A stretch of 64,000 nt of DNA, from the NCBI GenBank assembly GCA_030430575.1, contig JAUIKF010000050.1, forward strand, positions 1 through 64,000. Reading direction: 5' to 3'. Made by a program: the position numbers and the translations under genes. Shown one piece after another: positions 26,241 through 35,789 of this stretch. The DNA is from Bacteroidia bacterium. Lineage in GTDB: Bacteria; Bacteroidota; Bacteroidia; J057. Position 1 is the first letter of the stretch; each line of letters begins with the position of its first letter. The notes under the pieces are model-generated. The model did no database searches. It was given only the letters and a program-made list of their open reading frames with translations, and was not told the origin of the DNA.

Positions 26241-26273
26241 TTAAAAAATTCCCACGACAAAAGCGCCGTGGGA
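26241..26273 (-). terminator. Rho-independent terminator for the minus-strand small exported gene
   Basis: TTCCCACG and CGTGGGAA (26249-26273 on the plus strand) form a hairpin followed on the minus strand by TTTTTTAA. It is about 55 bp past the end of the small secreted protein gene and would terminate that transcript. Confidence 0.65.
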
Positions 26274-26328
26274 ACGAAGTTCCACTTGTTTACCCGAAAA
26301 ATTCTTATTGTAAAGCGATTTTTTCTGA

Positions 26329-26652
26329 TTATCGCATACTGAGGCTAAAGGAATTGCCTGGACAAGGATCTGTCAAAGAGACCTTTTGGGTCCATAGCGT
26401 GTCTCGCTGTTCATGTAGTTTGATTTTTCCGCTGGCGTACTCGTTGACTGTCCAAATGTATTTAATACAATACACGGTCTTGTTTTCGTACTGGGGTACG
26501 CAGAAGACTTGTTCTTCAGACTTCTCAGATTGTTTGACAACGATGTCTGGGGGGAGGATTTGCGTGTCTGAAGCCACCTGCTTACCAGCGGATAAGAGCA
26601 GAGCGAGCGGTAAGCAGATGGATAAGATAGCGAGGGGAATGAGATACTTCAT
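26329..26652 (-). CDS. Small exported hypothetical protein
   Basis: The product is 107 aa when started at 26652 (MKYLIPLAILSICLPLALLL), which gives a signal peptide. The frame is open upstream to 26784, but the extra residues are of low complexity and unlike a leader. The mature protein contains two Cys pairs (FCVPQYENKTVYC and a late DPCPG) and strand-like segments; a small disulphide-linked domain is possible. No family is recognised. An overlapping plus-strand frame (26354-26878) has no domain signals and is probably spurious. The 236 bp to the next gene contains only the start region. Confidence 0.55.
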   Translation of the reverse strand: MKYLIPLAILSICLPLALLLSAGKQVASDTQILPPDIVVKQSEKSEEQVFCVPQYENKTVYCIKYIWTVNEYASGKIKLHEQRDTLWTQKVSLTDPCPGNSFSLSMR

Positions 26653-26888
26653 GGGGCGCATTCTAAAATTACAAGAAACAAAAGCTAGGGTTAGCAGAAG
26701 GCTGTTGGCCGATAAGGTTGAAGCTCGTGGGTGTAATGGGATTAAGTTAATTTGGTTCGAGCTGCAAACTGTTTTGCCTGTCAAATCATATTATTCCGTG
26801 TTTGACAATAGCAAAAGTAGGGCATCTCATTATTCTATGAAGAACGAAATGCCCAGAAATTCTTACAGGTTCAAATGAAAGAAATTGC

Positions 26889-27635
26889 TCACTTTACGGC
26901 TAACTCAGCCATGTAAGCGGTAGGAAAGATGCGCTGCATACGCTTATCTATATCACTGACCGTGACCCGTCCATCTTTGTTCTCGTCCAGTCCTGAATTT
27001 TGCTTATACGTGATGGAGGGTTTAGCGTAGAGGGTATAGCAATAATCCTCTGACATGGCTTTGGGGTACAATATCGCCAAGTATAGGTCTGTCAGGCTAT
27101 GGAAGTCTCCATAGCGGTCGCGGGCTTGATTGAGGTAAGCATAGACATAGTCTAGCTGGTCTATGTGATCTAGATTCGCCAATTGCTGGACCGTGACATC
27201 CAATTCCTTGGCAGTGATAGGCATCCACTGGATCAGGCCTACAGCCCCACTCCCGCGAAAGTTTACTGCACCTGCGTTGAACTTTGACTCTGAGTACATC
27301 ACAGCCATAAGCCACTCGGGGGGAATGCGCAACTTTGTACTCACTACTTTTACTTTTTCCTCAAAAGCGGGCATATCTTCTACATAAACGCTGGCTTTAT
27401 CCATCAAATATAAGCTTGGAATTTCAAGCTCTGTGACTGTCTCCGCAGCAGATGGGGCAGCGGTACTCGCCTTGCCAGGCTTTACCAACGCCACCGTCAA
27501 TAAATTACTTAATAACACTACTAGGCCAATGATGGCTACTGTCTTGAGGTTGACGGGAACGTACTGAGGGGCTGATCTTACGATTGTAAATCCTTTAGAT
27601 TGATTGTAACTGTTTTTGGGTCCAAATATTTGCAT
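26889..27635 (-). CDS. Membrane-anchored lytic transglycosylase with EF-hand-like tail
   Basis: The product is 248 aa from the Met at 27635. The frame continues to 27773 through AT-rich DNA that looks like promoter rather than code. One membrane helix (about 32-52; AIIGLVVLLSNLLTVALV) precedes an SLT/goose-lysozyme-like domain (about 95-200) with Glu in MYSESKFN and the GSGAVGLIQWMP block. A terminal EF-hand/dockerin-like loop DENKDGRVTVSDID follows, which could bind calcium. The enzyme should cut peptidoglycan strands at the cell envelope. Confidence 0.75.
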   Translation of the reverse strand: MQIFGPKNSYNQSKGFTIVRSAPQYVPVNLKTVAIIGLVVLLSNLLTVALVKPGKASTAAPSAAETVTELEIPSLYLMDKASVYVEDMPAFEEKVKVVSTKLRIPPEWLMAVMYSESKFNAGAVNFRGSGAVGLIQWMPITAKELDVTVQQLANLDHIDQLDYVYAYLNQARDRYGDFHSLTDLYLAILYPKAMSEDYCYTLYAKPSITYKQNSGLDENKDGRVTVSDIDKRMQRIFPTAYMAELAVK

Positions 27636-27889
27636 GGCTACTCGCTTTAATGAAGTGAAACATTGTATGACTAACTTTATTAGCAAAATAACTAATAAAA
27701 TTAGAAATTGACAACACTTCGCAAGTATTATGCTAAAAAAAACCGAAATATTGCTCTTAATACTAGCAATCATGGTATTTGAGGACTAAAAATTTGACTG
27801 GACTTATAGATACGTGAAATTAGTGAACTTTTCTAAAAGTATTTGCCAAGGAGTCTTTTCGTTCGTATATTGAATAAGGAAATATAACT

Positions 27890-28615
27890 ATGACCCTCCA
27901 AGATAAAAACATATCAATCTATCCGATAGAGTTTTTCTATCCCGATTCTGATGGAAAACCCATGGCAGACAATACCCTCCAAGCCCATTGGATTGTCGCG
28001 GTTTATGACAATTTAAAAGCAAAATACGCAGAACGCCAGCACGAAGTATTTGTGGCGGCAGACCTTCTCTGGTACCCTGTAGAAGGATCCCCAAAAGAAA
28101 GGATGGCTCCCGATGTATTAGTGGTCTTTGGGAGACCCGAAGGCTATCGCGGTTCTTATCGTCAATGGCAAGAAGAAAATGTACCACTAACCGTGGTATT
28201 TGAAATCATGTCTCCTTCGAACTCCGCCAAGGAAATGTTGGAGAAAAAGGCGTTTTATGAGCAGCATGGCGTCTCTGAGTTTATTATCCTTGATCCAGAG
28301 AAAGGAAAGTTTTCCGTATATATTCGGGAAAATAACAGGCTTGAAGAAGTCATCCTTATGAGTTCCTTTTGGAAAAGCCCTCAAATGGGGATAGAAATCC
28401 ATCTTGTAGAGGAAGAAATCCAGATATTCCATGAAGATGGCCGCCGCTTCAAGACATTTGCAGAACTGCAAGCAGAGAAAGAACAAATCGCTGCTGAGAA
28501 GGAACAAATCGCTGCTGAAAAAAAAGAACTTCAATCCCAACATGACGCTGCCCTTCAGGAAATAGAGCGACTCAAAGCACAATTGAAGAAAGTGGAGGGC
28601 GATCCAGAAGTTTAA
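27890..28615 (+). CDS. Uma2-family (DUF820) PD-(D/E)XK nuclease-like protein with coiled-coil tail
   Basis: The 241-aa protein has a Uma2/DUF820 domain (about 20-185). MAPDVLVVFG and VVFEIMSPSNSAKEMLEKKAFYEQHGVSEFIILDP are the PD-(D/E)XK-type core. A coiled coil rich in Glu/Lys/Gln (about 190-235) follows, with the 7-residue unit AEKEQIA repeated in tandem. Uma2 proteins are abundant in Bacteroidota and cyanobacteria; most are uncharacterised and many are linked to mobile DNA. The DNA at 28472-28513 is a near-perfect 21-bp tandem repeat encoding part of the coiled coil. Confidence 0.85.
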   Translation: MTLQDKNISIYPIEFFYPDSDGKPMADNTLQAHWIVAVYDNLKAKYAERQHEVFVAADLLWYPVEGSPKERMAPDVLVVFGRPEGYRGSYRQWQEENVPLTVVFEIMSPSNSAKEMLEKKAFYEQHGVSEFIILDPEKGKFSVYIRENNRLEEVILMSSFWKSPQMGIEIHLVEEEIQIFHEDGRRFKTFAELQAEKEQIAAEKEQIAAEKKELQSQHDAALQEIERLKAQLKKVEGDPEV

Positions 28616-28721
28616 TTAAAAAACTGTATCAGGCTTATCATAACCACTAACTGATATGAAGAATATTGGTTCGGGGTTTTTCCTTTTTCCAAATCACATA
28701 CCTCCAGTACTTTTAGCCATA

Positions 28722-28757
28722 AAAAAAAGGGACGACCAAATGGCCGTCCCTTTTTTT
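28722..28757. terminator. Bidirectional rho-independent terminator
   Basis: A-run, GGGACG, loop, CGTCCC, T-run: the AAAAAAAGGGACG / CGTCCCTTTTTTT stem terminates in both directions. It serves the Uma2 gene on the plus strand and the giant adhesin gene on the minus strand, whose stop is about 20 bp away. Confidence 0.88.
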
Positions 28758-28776
28758 AAGGCGCAATGCGCTGATC

Positions 28777-31700
28777 TTATTTGCGGACAAGCTTCTTGCG
28801 TGACTTACGCTCACCATCGGTGATGGTCACGTAGTACACGCCTTCTGCATGCTCGCTGAGGTCGATCATATGTTCGTAATTGCCATTGATGGCGTGATCT
28901 TCTGCGTGGCGGTAGATTTCTCTACCGGTTAAGTCAGTGACCGTGATGCTCAATTGTCCTGCTTCCAATCCGTTGATACCGATGACAAATGCGCCATTGG
29001 TGGGGTTAGGGAAGAGGGCAATGCTGTTACCAAACAACTCGTCTTCAAGGTTGGTACCGATTCGAATATCAGCCGTAGCATCTCCACAATTGGGAGAAGA
29101 AATGGTAAGCGTAACGATATAGTTACCAACGAAGTTGTACGTGTGTGTTGGGTTCTCTAGCGTACTGGTGTTCATGTCACCGAAGTCCCAGAGGTAGGTA
29201 AAGCCAGGGCCTGAGCTACCGAGATTGGTGAATTGTGCGGTAAGGGCAGAAGTAAAGAAGGACGTAAAGTCTGCTACTGGGCTAGGCTCTACAGTCACAT
29301 TTACTGTGTCAGTTCCAGCACAGCCATTTTGATCCAATACATCTACATAATATTGACCAGAAGTTGTGATCGTACGGGTCTGGTTGGTCGTGGCATCATC
29401 CCACATATAGGTAGCACCAGCATTCCCCGCATCCAAGACAATCATATCACAAGCCAACGTATCAGGACCGAGGTCTACAACAGGATTAGGCAGGATACTG
29501 ACAATAATATCATCACTTCCTTCACATCCGTTGGTATCGGAAACAGTTACGGTATACTGTCCGGTGGTAGTTACCGTGATCATTTGGGTAGTATCATTGG
29601 TATTCCAAAGATAACTAGATCCTCCTGCTCCCGCGTCAAGGGTCGCTTCAGAACACTCCGACACGTCTGGGCCAAGGTTTGGCTGAGGGGTAGGCAAGAT
29701 CGTCACGTTGACTGTATCTGTTGCATCACATCCTTGTACATTGGTGACAACTACACAGTACTGACCAGAGGTGTTTACGTTGGTAACTTGTGATTGAGGA
29801 CCGTGACACCAGGCATAGCTAGAACCAGGGTTTCCTGCGTCTAGATCTACCATACCACAAGCAGTGGTATCAGGACCTAGGTCTACAGAAGGAGAAGGCT
29901 GAATCAATAGGTTCAACGTATCTGTTCCCACACACCCTTGGGTATTGGTAACAGTAACTACATACTGGCCAGAGGTCTGAACCTGTAGCATAGCGGTCGT
30001 ATCATTGGTATTCCAGAGATAACTTGCACCACCGAGGAATGTCGCATCAAGGATTACCCCTGCACAAGCCGCACGGTCAGGACCAAGGTCAACTGGTACT
30101 GGAGGTGCGATGACTACTGGCACAGCTCTTAATGGGCTTTCGCATCCTGCAAACAGTTGATTTAAGCCTGGGTTTAAGGTGCCTTTACCACCAAAGTTGG
30201 CAGCAGCAGTAGCCCAGTCTGTAGCGTCGTCATGATCTGTATTGCCGATACGGCGGATGTTAGAGTTGTTGATCGTAGCAGGTGCACCGGACCAGTGGTT
30301 AGTAATACTAATAGTAGTGCTATTAATGGTCGGGCCAAAGTTAGCGAGATCAGCAGCGGACCAGCCCCAAACGACGAAGTCTACCACATCGTTGTTGTTG
30401 TCCAAGATAAGAATCCAGCCTTCTTGACTTGGGTTCCAGAGGATATTAGTTCCAAAATAATTCGCTCCACTACCTGCAGCATCATCGACCCACCGAATAT
30501 CACCAGGTCCCATAGTACCACTTAGGTTCCACGAAGTAGGCTCAAAGTCATTGATACTGGCATTGCCATCTTCTCCAATCCATACGGTCCAACCTGTGAC
30601 ATTAACTGGCTGGCTACTGGTGTTTTGGATCTCCATATAGTCAGGACCTCCCAATTCAGCCTCTGTGACCATGACTCCTCCACCAGGCATCAATTGTCCT
30701 ACAAAGAAGGTATCATTGGCTGAGACAAATGGGGTCTGGAAGGAATCGCTGTCTTGCAACAGGAGGTTGGTGCGGAAGACATCGTCATACCAGTTGTAGG
30801 AGAAACCAGTGTCAGGCATGGTAATTCTCAACATCGCAGAATCAGGTCCACATAGGGTCACGCCTGCAGCACCAGGTGCTGGTGGAGCTGGAATGATATT
30901 GATCGCCAGGGTCATCGTCGTGTCATTTGAACGAGTCTGATCCGTGGAGAGGTCAGTATATGAGGTAAAGTCATAAGATCCACCAGCCAAAGAGTTGAAG
31001 TAGCCTACAAAGACCGTATCTGTCTGTTCAGATTGTAAGGTATCTGGGTAAGTGGTCGTCAGGGTCTGCGTACCATTGATGACTACAGTGACAGGGAAAT
31101 TGTTCTGAGCAGCAGACCCAAAGTTCTTGATTACAACATGTACTGCTTGGAAAGAGTCTGCACAGGAGTTGTTTGAAGGAACAATAGTTCCTAGCGATCC
31201 GAGGTCATTGGGCTGGACTTCGCTGATTTCGACATCGTCGAAGGCAAAGCCATCGTCGGTGATGGAACCATCCGAGCCAAAGGCGATACGGAAGCGTACA
31301 TCTGGCTCACCAGCGAGGGTGGCCATCTTGTGTTCTGCAAGCACCCAGCCGCCACTACCAGCGCCAAATCTTCCAGACCATCCTTCACCTTGACCACCAG
31401 GATTACCATTGATAGAAGCATCATTGTACCAGTTGTCAGGGTCGCCGAAGGCTCCTACATTCACCCAAGTCATACCGCTATCGACAGTGGACTGGAGGAC
31501 AGCACCATCCCAGCCATTTTCACTGTTCCACCAGATATTCATTTTGATCTGAGGCAATAGTAAACTAGAGAAGTCATAACAGGGACTTAAGACCCATGAG
31601 TCTTCATTGGTCAAATAATTGTCCAACGTATCTGTCATCCAGGCTTTCACCCCAGAAGCAGCGGTATCGATCGTATTGCCACGAGGGAGTCCCCATTCCC

Positions 31701-34700
31701 AGCTATTATTAGCGCCATTAGATTGAGGTACCCAGCCTCCAGGCCATGTTTCGAAGTCTTCGAAATATGGGTAGGAAGTCACGATCGGGATATGCTGCAC
31801 AAGGATACTCAGGGTATCATTGCTGGCAGTCGTATCATCGGGGTGTACTGTCCAAACAGTGATGAGGTAAGGCCCTACCGTCCCGAGGTTCGCTAAGGTG
31901 GTGAACGAATAGGTCGTTGTATCTCCTGCCTGAACCGTATTCGTATCTAGCTCCATCACTGGCGTACCGCCATTGATGCTGTAGAAGACACTGGTTGAGT
32001 CGAAAGCTGTTGTACCAAGATTTGAGTACTGGAAAGTAACAGTATCCATGGTAATACCACAGCCAGATGTAGGATCGATGATAGATAGAACATTAGCATC
32101 TACAGGTGGAGATTCATAGATTTCCACATCGTCAAATGCGAATCCGTCATCTACAACTGAACCATCAGAGCCGAAGGCGACCCGGAAACGGACTTTGGGC
32201 TGTCCAGCGAGATTAGGAATAGAATGCTCTGCTGTGACCCATCCGCCACTACCTGGAGAGCCTGTCCATCCTATGCTTTGGCCACCTGGATTACCATTGA
32301 TGGTACCATCGTTGAACCAGTTATTGGGGTCATTGAGGTTACCTACATTCTGCCAAGACGCACCGTCATCAACCGTAGACTGGAGGACTGTTCCATCCCA
32401 GCTATTCTCAGAATCCCACCAGATGCTGAATCGGAAGTTTGGCAGGAGCAAGGAACTCATATCAAAACAAGGACTGATCACCCATGAGTCGTCATTGGTA
32501 TTGTATGTCCCTGTGGTATCAGTGACCCAAGAATTGATCCCAGATGCGGCGCCTACAATGACATTGCCATTAGGGGTACCCAATTGCCATTTACCATTGG
32601 CATTATTGACGGCTGTCCAGCCACCAGGACCATTTTCGAAGTCTTCATTATAAGGGAAAGAACTCACCTGTGGAATGTGAGTAATACTCACGCTCAGGGA
32701 GTCATCCGTCTTGATCATGTCAGATGCGATGAAAATGTTGGCATCGACGGTATAAGGACCAAGTGCAGTAAAATTACCTAAGGTTGCAAAGCAGTACGTA
32801 ACTGTGTCCCCTCCATTGACCGTTTGGGTATCAATCTCAGATATATATGTTGCACCATTGATAGAATAAGAAACAACTGCTGAGTCAAAAGAAGCCGTTC
32901 CTGCATTGAAATAAGATACTTTGACTGTATCCATGCCAAGCCCACAAGTGGTCACAGGATGAACAATTGCCAGGGCACGGGCATCTACTGGTGGCGATTC
33001 AAATACCTCGATATCATCAATGGCAAAGCCATCATCAGATACAAAGCCATCCGAACCAAAGGCGATTCGCAAAAGGACGCTCGACTGACCACCAAGGGTC
33101 ACCATATTATGCTCTGCGGTTACCCAGCCCCCACTACCTGTGGTGCCGCGGCCTGTCCAGCCATGTTGTTGGCCACCAGGATTACCATTAATGGTGGTAT
33201 CATTGTACCAGTTATTGGGGTCACCAGCATTTCCAATTCGCTGCCAAGTCTGGCCGCCATCGATAGAAGACTGAAGGACTGCTCCATCCCAGCTAAACTC
33301 AGAGTTCCACCAAATTTTGGCACGGAAGATCGGTAGCAACATAGAACTCATGTCAAAACATGGACCCAAGATCCAAGAATCTTCCCCTCCGTTGTAATCA
33401 TTCACCGTATCTGTCACCCAGGCATTGGAGCCTGATGCTGCCCCGATGATGACGGTATTGTTAGGCGTACCCAACTGCCAAGAGGAATTGGTACCTCCGG
33501 CTACCCATCCGCCTGGACCATTTTCAAAATCTTCAAAATATGGGAAGGTATTGAGGGTAGGAATGTGGGTAATGACTGTACCGGTGGTATCATCTCCATT
33601 GTCCGTGTCTCCGGGCGTTGCCAGCCAGACACGAATATTGTAAACTCCGACCGTACTGAGATTCGCCAACGTAGCAAATTGGTAAGTAGTTGTATCTCCA
33701 GGCATGAGCGTAGTTGTATCCAACTCCATGACAGGTGTACCACCATTGATGCTATAATATACAGCAGTTGAGTCAAAAGTACTGGTACCAATATTCGTAT
33801 AAGTGAGGGCTACAGTATCCATCGTGAGGCCACAACCAGAGAAAGGTTGAGGGACCCCCAAAGCTTGAGAGCGAATAGGAGGTAATTCAAATATCTCAAT
33901 ATCGTCAAACGCAAAACCATCATCAGAGACAAAGCCATCGGACCCAAAAGCTACACGCATCAAGACAGCAGACTGGCCACCGAGGTTGTCCAGCGCATGC
34001 TCTGCGGTGACCCAGCCACCACTACCTGAAAATCCACGTCCTGTCCAGCCTTCAGAGGAGCCACCAGGCATTCCATTAATGCTATTGTCATTATACCAGT
34101 TAAATGGGTCTCCATTGGCACCTACGTTTTGCCAGGTCATCCCAGAGTCGATAGAAGTCTGAAGCACTGCTCCATCCCAGCTAAACTCAGAATTCCACCA
34201 AACACTCATCTTCAGGTAAGGAGATAATAAACTGCTAAAGTCAAAACAAGGACCTAATACCCAAGAATCTTCACCGCCATTGTAAAAGCCTGTGGCATTG
34301 GTGATCCAAGAGTTGGTATCAGAAGCAGCAGAGTTGATCGTTGCATTGGCAGGGGTTCTGAGCTCCCATGAGCTATTGGTACCGCCACTGACCCATCCGC
34401 CAGGACCAGTCGCAAAGCTTTCATTATAAGGGAAGCTATTGACCAGCGGAATATTGGTAACACTGACTGTCAGCGTATCATCAGAGGCATCCGTATCGCC
34501 TGTATAGACAGTATAGGCTGTGATGTCATAGACGCCTGGGGTACTCATATTGATAGAAGGAGGCAGGGTAAAGGTAGCCGTGCTAAACGAAGGAATCCCC
34601 GTCGTATAGGCATAAGGGCCCATGGCCGTGCCGCCATTGATACTCAAAAATACATTGACACTAGTGATGGTTTGCCCACCATTATTGCCAATCTCAACAG

Positions 34701-35496
34701 TCACCTGCTCCATACCCAAACCACAAGCTGTGGTAGGTGAAGTAATCGCAGCGATCCCTGCCGTATTGGGGCATACAAAACCTGAAACCCATGCGGTAGC
34801 AGCGTTTGCATTAGTGAGGGTACCATTATTACCTCCTGTTGTTTTGTCAGCAATCGCGGTTCCTGTGCCTTCATCCATCTGCCAGTAGGCGAGGAGTCCC
34901 GCTTCAGTTCCTACCAGGGTATCACAAGCATTGGCTTGGATCTGCGCTTGGGTACGGACGGTACTCCACATGCGCATGTCATCTACGCGTCCATCAAATT
35001 CGCGGCCAGCAAAGCCACTACGTCCGGCAGCAAGGCTGATCGTTGAAGCCACGGCACTGCCCGGCACAAATGCCGTACCTACCAACTGACCATTGACATA
35101 TACCAAAATATTCGTGCCATCATAAGTGGCAGCCACGTGATTCCAAGTATTCAAACTTAAAGGGTCACTCGTGGTTTGTACCTCAGGCCATCCACCGCCA
35201 TTACCAATCACAAAACTGATATCGCCACCATCGCCACACCGGAAGGCAAAGCCTTGGTTGTTTCCAGCTACAGCAACGTCACTACCAAGAATGGTATGCG
35301 CCCAAGAGGCTCCAGACAAATCAGTGGGATAGACCCATGCCTCCACAGAGAATGAATCTACCGGTCGTAGAGTTGAAGATGTGCCAAAATCGATGATGTC
35401 ATTTGTACCATCTAACTCTACCGAAAAGGGAGATAGCTGGGCAAATGAACACAACGGCACCAATCCAACGAGGAAAAGTAGAAGTGTTTTTTTCAT
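28777..35496 (-). CDS. Giant secreted multidomain adhesin-like protein with T9SS tail
   Basis: The product is 2239 aa from the Met at 35496, which gives a signal peptide ending SFA (the frame opens at 35550). From N to C: a LamG/concanavalin-like domain (about 25-215; FSVEAWVYPTDL...HVAATYDGTNI); an Ig-like segment; four tandem MAM-like units of about 280 residues, each with GPGGW (WPGGW in the fourth), SWV/SWI, CFD/CYDFSSLL, WWNSE/WWDSE, LQSxxDxGxxWxxxG and FGSDGxxxDDGFAxDDxEI; a lamin-tail domain (ELGGPDYMEIQNTSS...GWTVWIGEDG); four LGPDxxAC repeats; a PKD domain; and a T9SS sorting domain (FPNPTNGAFVIG...KKLVRK). It is probably surface-exposed and binds glycans or proteins. It is a single gene with its own promoter and terminator. 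Confidence 0.9.
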   Translation of the reverse strand: MKKTLLLFLVGLVPLCSFAQLSPFSVELDGTNDIIDFGTSSTLRPVDSFSVEAWVYPTDLSGASWAHTILGSDVAVAGNNQGFAFRCGDGGDISFVIGNGGGWPEVQTTSDPLSLNTWNHVAATYDGTNILVYVNGQLVGTAFVPGSAVASTISLAAGRSGFAGREFDGRVDDMRMWSTVRTQAQIQANACDTLVGTEAGLLAYWQMDEGTGTAIADKTTGGNNGTLTNANAATAWVSGFVCPNTAGIAAITSPTTACGLGMEQVTVEIGNNGGQTITSVNVFLSINGGTAMGPYAYTTGIPSFSTATFTLPPSINMSTPGVYDITAYTVYTGDTDASDDTLTVSVTNIPLVNSFPYNESFATGPGGWVSGGTNSSWELRTPANATINSAASDTNSWITNATGFYNGGEDSWVLGPCFDFSSLLSPYLKMSVWWNSEFSWDGAVLQTSIDSGMTWQNVGANGDPFNWYNDNSINGMPGGSSEGWTGRGFSGSGGWVTAEHALDNLGGQSAVLMRVAFGSDGFVSDDGFAFDDIEIFELPPIRSQALGVPQPFSGCGLTMDTVALTYTNIGTSTFDSTAVYYSINGGTPVMELDTTTLMPGDTTTYQFATLANLSTVGVYNIRVWLATPGDTDNGDDTTGTVITHIPTLNTFPYFEDFENGPGGWVAGGTNSSWQLGTPNNTVIIGAASGSNAWVTDTVNDYNGGEDSWILGPCFDMSSMLLPIFRAKIWWNSEFSWDGAVLQSSIDGGQTWQRIGNAGDPNNWYNDTTINGNPGGQQHGWTGRGTTGSGGWVTAEHNMVTLGGQSSVLLRIAFGSDGFVSDDGFAIDDIEVFESPPVDARALAIVHPVTTCGLGMDTVKVSYFNAGTASFDSAVVSYSINGATYISEIDTQTVNGGDTVTYCFATLGNFTALGPYTVDANIFIASDMIKTDDSLSVSITHIPQVSSFPYNEDFENGPGGWTAVNNANGKWQLGTPNGNVIVGAASGINSWVTDTTGTYNTNDDSWVISPCFDMSSLLLPNFRFSIWWDSENSWDGTVLQSTVDDGASWQNVGNLNDPNNWFNDGTINGNPGGQSIGWTGSPGSGGWVTAEHSIPNLAGQPKVRFRVAFGSDGSVVDDGFAFDDVEIYESPPVDANVLSIIDPTSGCGITMDTVTFQYSNLGTTAFDSTSVFYSINGGTPVMELDTNTVQAGDTTTYSFTTLANLGTVGPYLITVWTVHPDDTTASNDTLSILVQHIPIVTSYPYFEDFETWPGGWVPQSNGANNSWEWGLPRGNTIDTAASGVKAWMTDTLDNYLTNEDSWVLSPCYDFSSLLLPQIKMNIWWNSENGWDGAVLQSTVDSGMTWVNVGAFGDPDNWYNDASINGNPGGQGEGWSGRFGAGSGGWVLAEHKMATLAGEPDVRFRIAFGSDGSITDDGFAFDDVEISEVQPNDLGSLGTIVPSNNSCADSFQAVHVVIKNFGSAAQNNFPVTVVINGTQTLTTTYPDTLQSEQTDTVFVGYFNSLAGGSYDFTSYTDLSTDQTRSNDTTMTLAINIIPAPPAPGAAGVTLCGPDSAMLRITMPDTGFSYNWYDDVFRTNLLLQDSDSFQTPFVSANDTFFVGQLMPGGGVMVTEAELGGPDYMEIQNTSSQPVNVTGWTVWIGEDGNASINDFEPTSWNLSGTMGPGDIRWVDDAAGSGANYFGTNILWNPSQEGWILILDNNNDVVDFVVWGWSAADLANFGPTINSTTISITNHWSGAPATINNSNIRRIGNTDHDDATDWATAAANFGGKGTLNPGLNQLFAGCESPLRAVPVVIAPPVPVDLGPDRAACAGVILDATFLGGASYLWNTNDTTAMLQVQTSGQYVVTVTNTQGCVGTDTLNLLIQPSPSVDLGPDTTACGMVDLDAGNPGSSYAWCHGPQSQVTNVNTSGQYCVVVTNVQGCDATDTVNVTILPTPQPNLGPDVSECSEATLDAGAGGSSYLWNTNDTTQMITVTTTGQYTVTVSDTNGCEGSDDIIVSILPNPVVDLGPDTLACDMIVLDAGNAGATYMWDDATTNQTRTITTSGQYYVDVLDQNGCAGTDTVNVTVEPSPVADFTSFFTSALTAQFTNLGSSGPGFTYLWDFGDMNTSTLENPTHTYNFVGNYIVTLTISSPNCGDATADIRIGTNLEDELFGNSIALFPNPTNGAFVIGINGLEAGQLSITVTDLTGREIYRHAEDHAINGNYEHMIDLSEHAEGVYYVTITDGERKSRKKLVRK

Positions 35497-35539
35497 AAAA
35501 CTGTAAGTGTTAAAGAAAATTGTGTTGAAAATAATTCTA

Positions 35540-35570
35540 CAAATTAACACTATCCCTTTTCATTTTCAAA
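35540..35570 (-). promoter_or_regulatory. Bacteroidota-type promoter of the giant adhesin gene
   Basis: On the minus strand TTTG (35567-35570) is followed by exactly 19 nt and TTAATTTG (35540-35547). The -33 element is complete and the -7 element has one mismatch to TAnnTTTG. It lies 44-74 bp before the chosen start codon and supports it. Confidence 0.7.
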
Positions 35571-35682
35571 TAATTATTTTGCCTCCCTCCCCACGCCTTG
35601 GCAAGAGTTACCGTTAGGGTAGGTAACAACAATACGATTGAGGCGAAGGGATTTTTCTAGGGGTAACAACATACTTAATCAT

Positions 35683-35720
35683 CACCATCTACACAAGAAT
35701 GTAGATGGTGTATTTTTTTT
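35683..35720 (+). terminator. Orphan plus-strand terminator
   Basis: CACCATCTACA and TGTAGATGGTG form a perfect 11-bp stem (loop CAAGAA) followed by TATTTTTTTT. The T-run is on the plus strand, but both neighbouring genes are on the minus strand and no plus-strand gene is seen between the Uma2 gene and here. It may end a small RNA. Confidence 0.6.
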
Positions 35721-35789
35721 ATCTAAATCGTTAAAGCATTCTAGAAATAAACAAACCTTTTTCGGATAAATACTTTCTTCCAAGAATGG

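Noticed and set aside
26354-26878. A 174-codon plus-strand frame opposite the small exported protein
   Set aside because: No domain, signal or family pattern; the minus-strand frame has a clear signal peptide and a terminator behind it.
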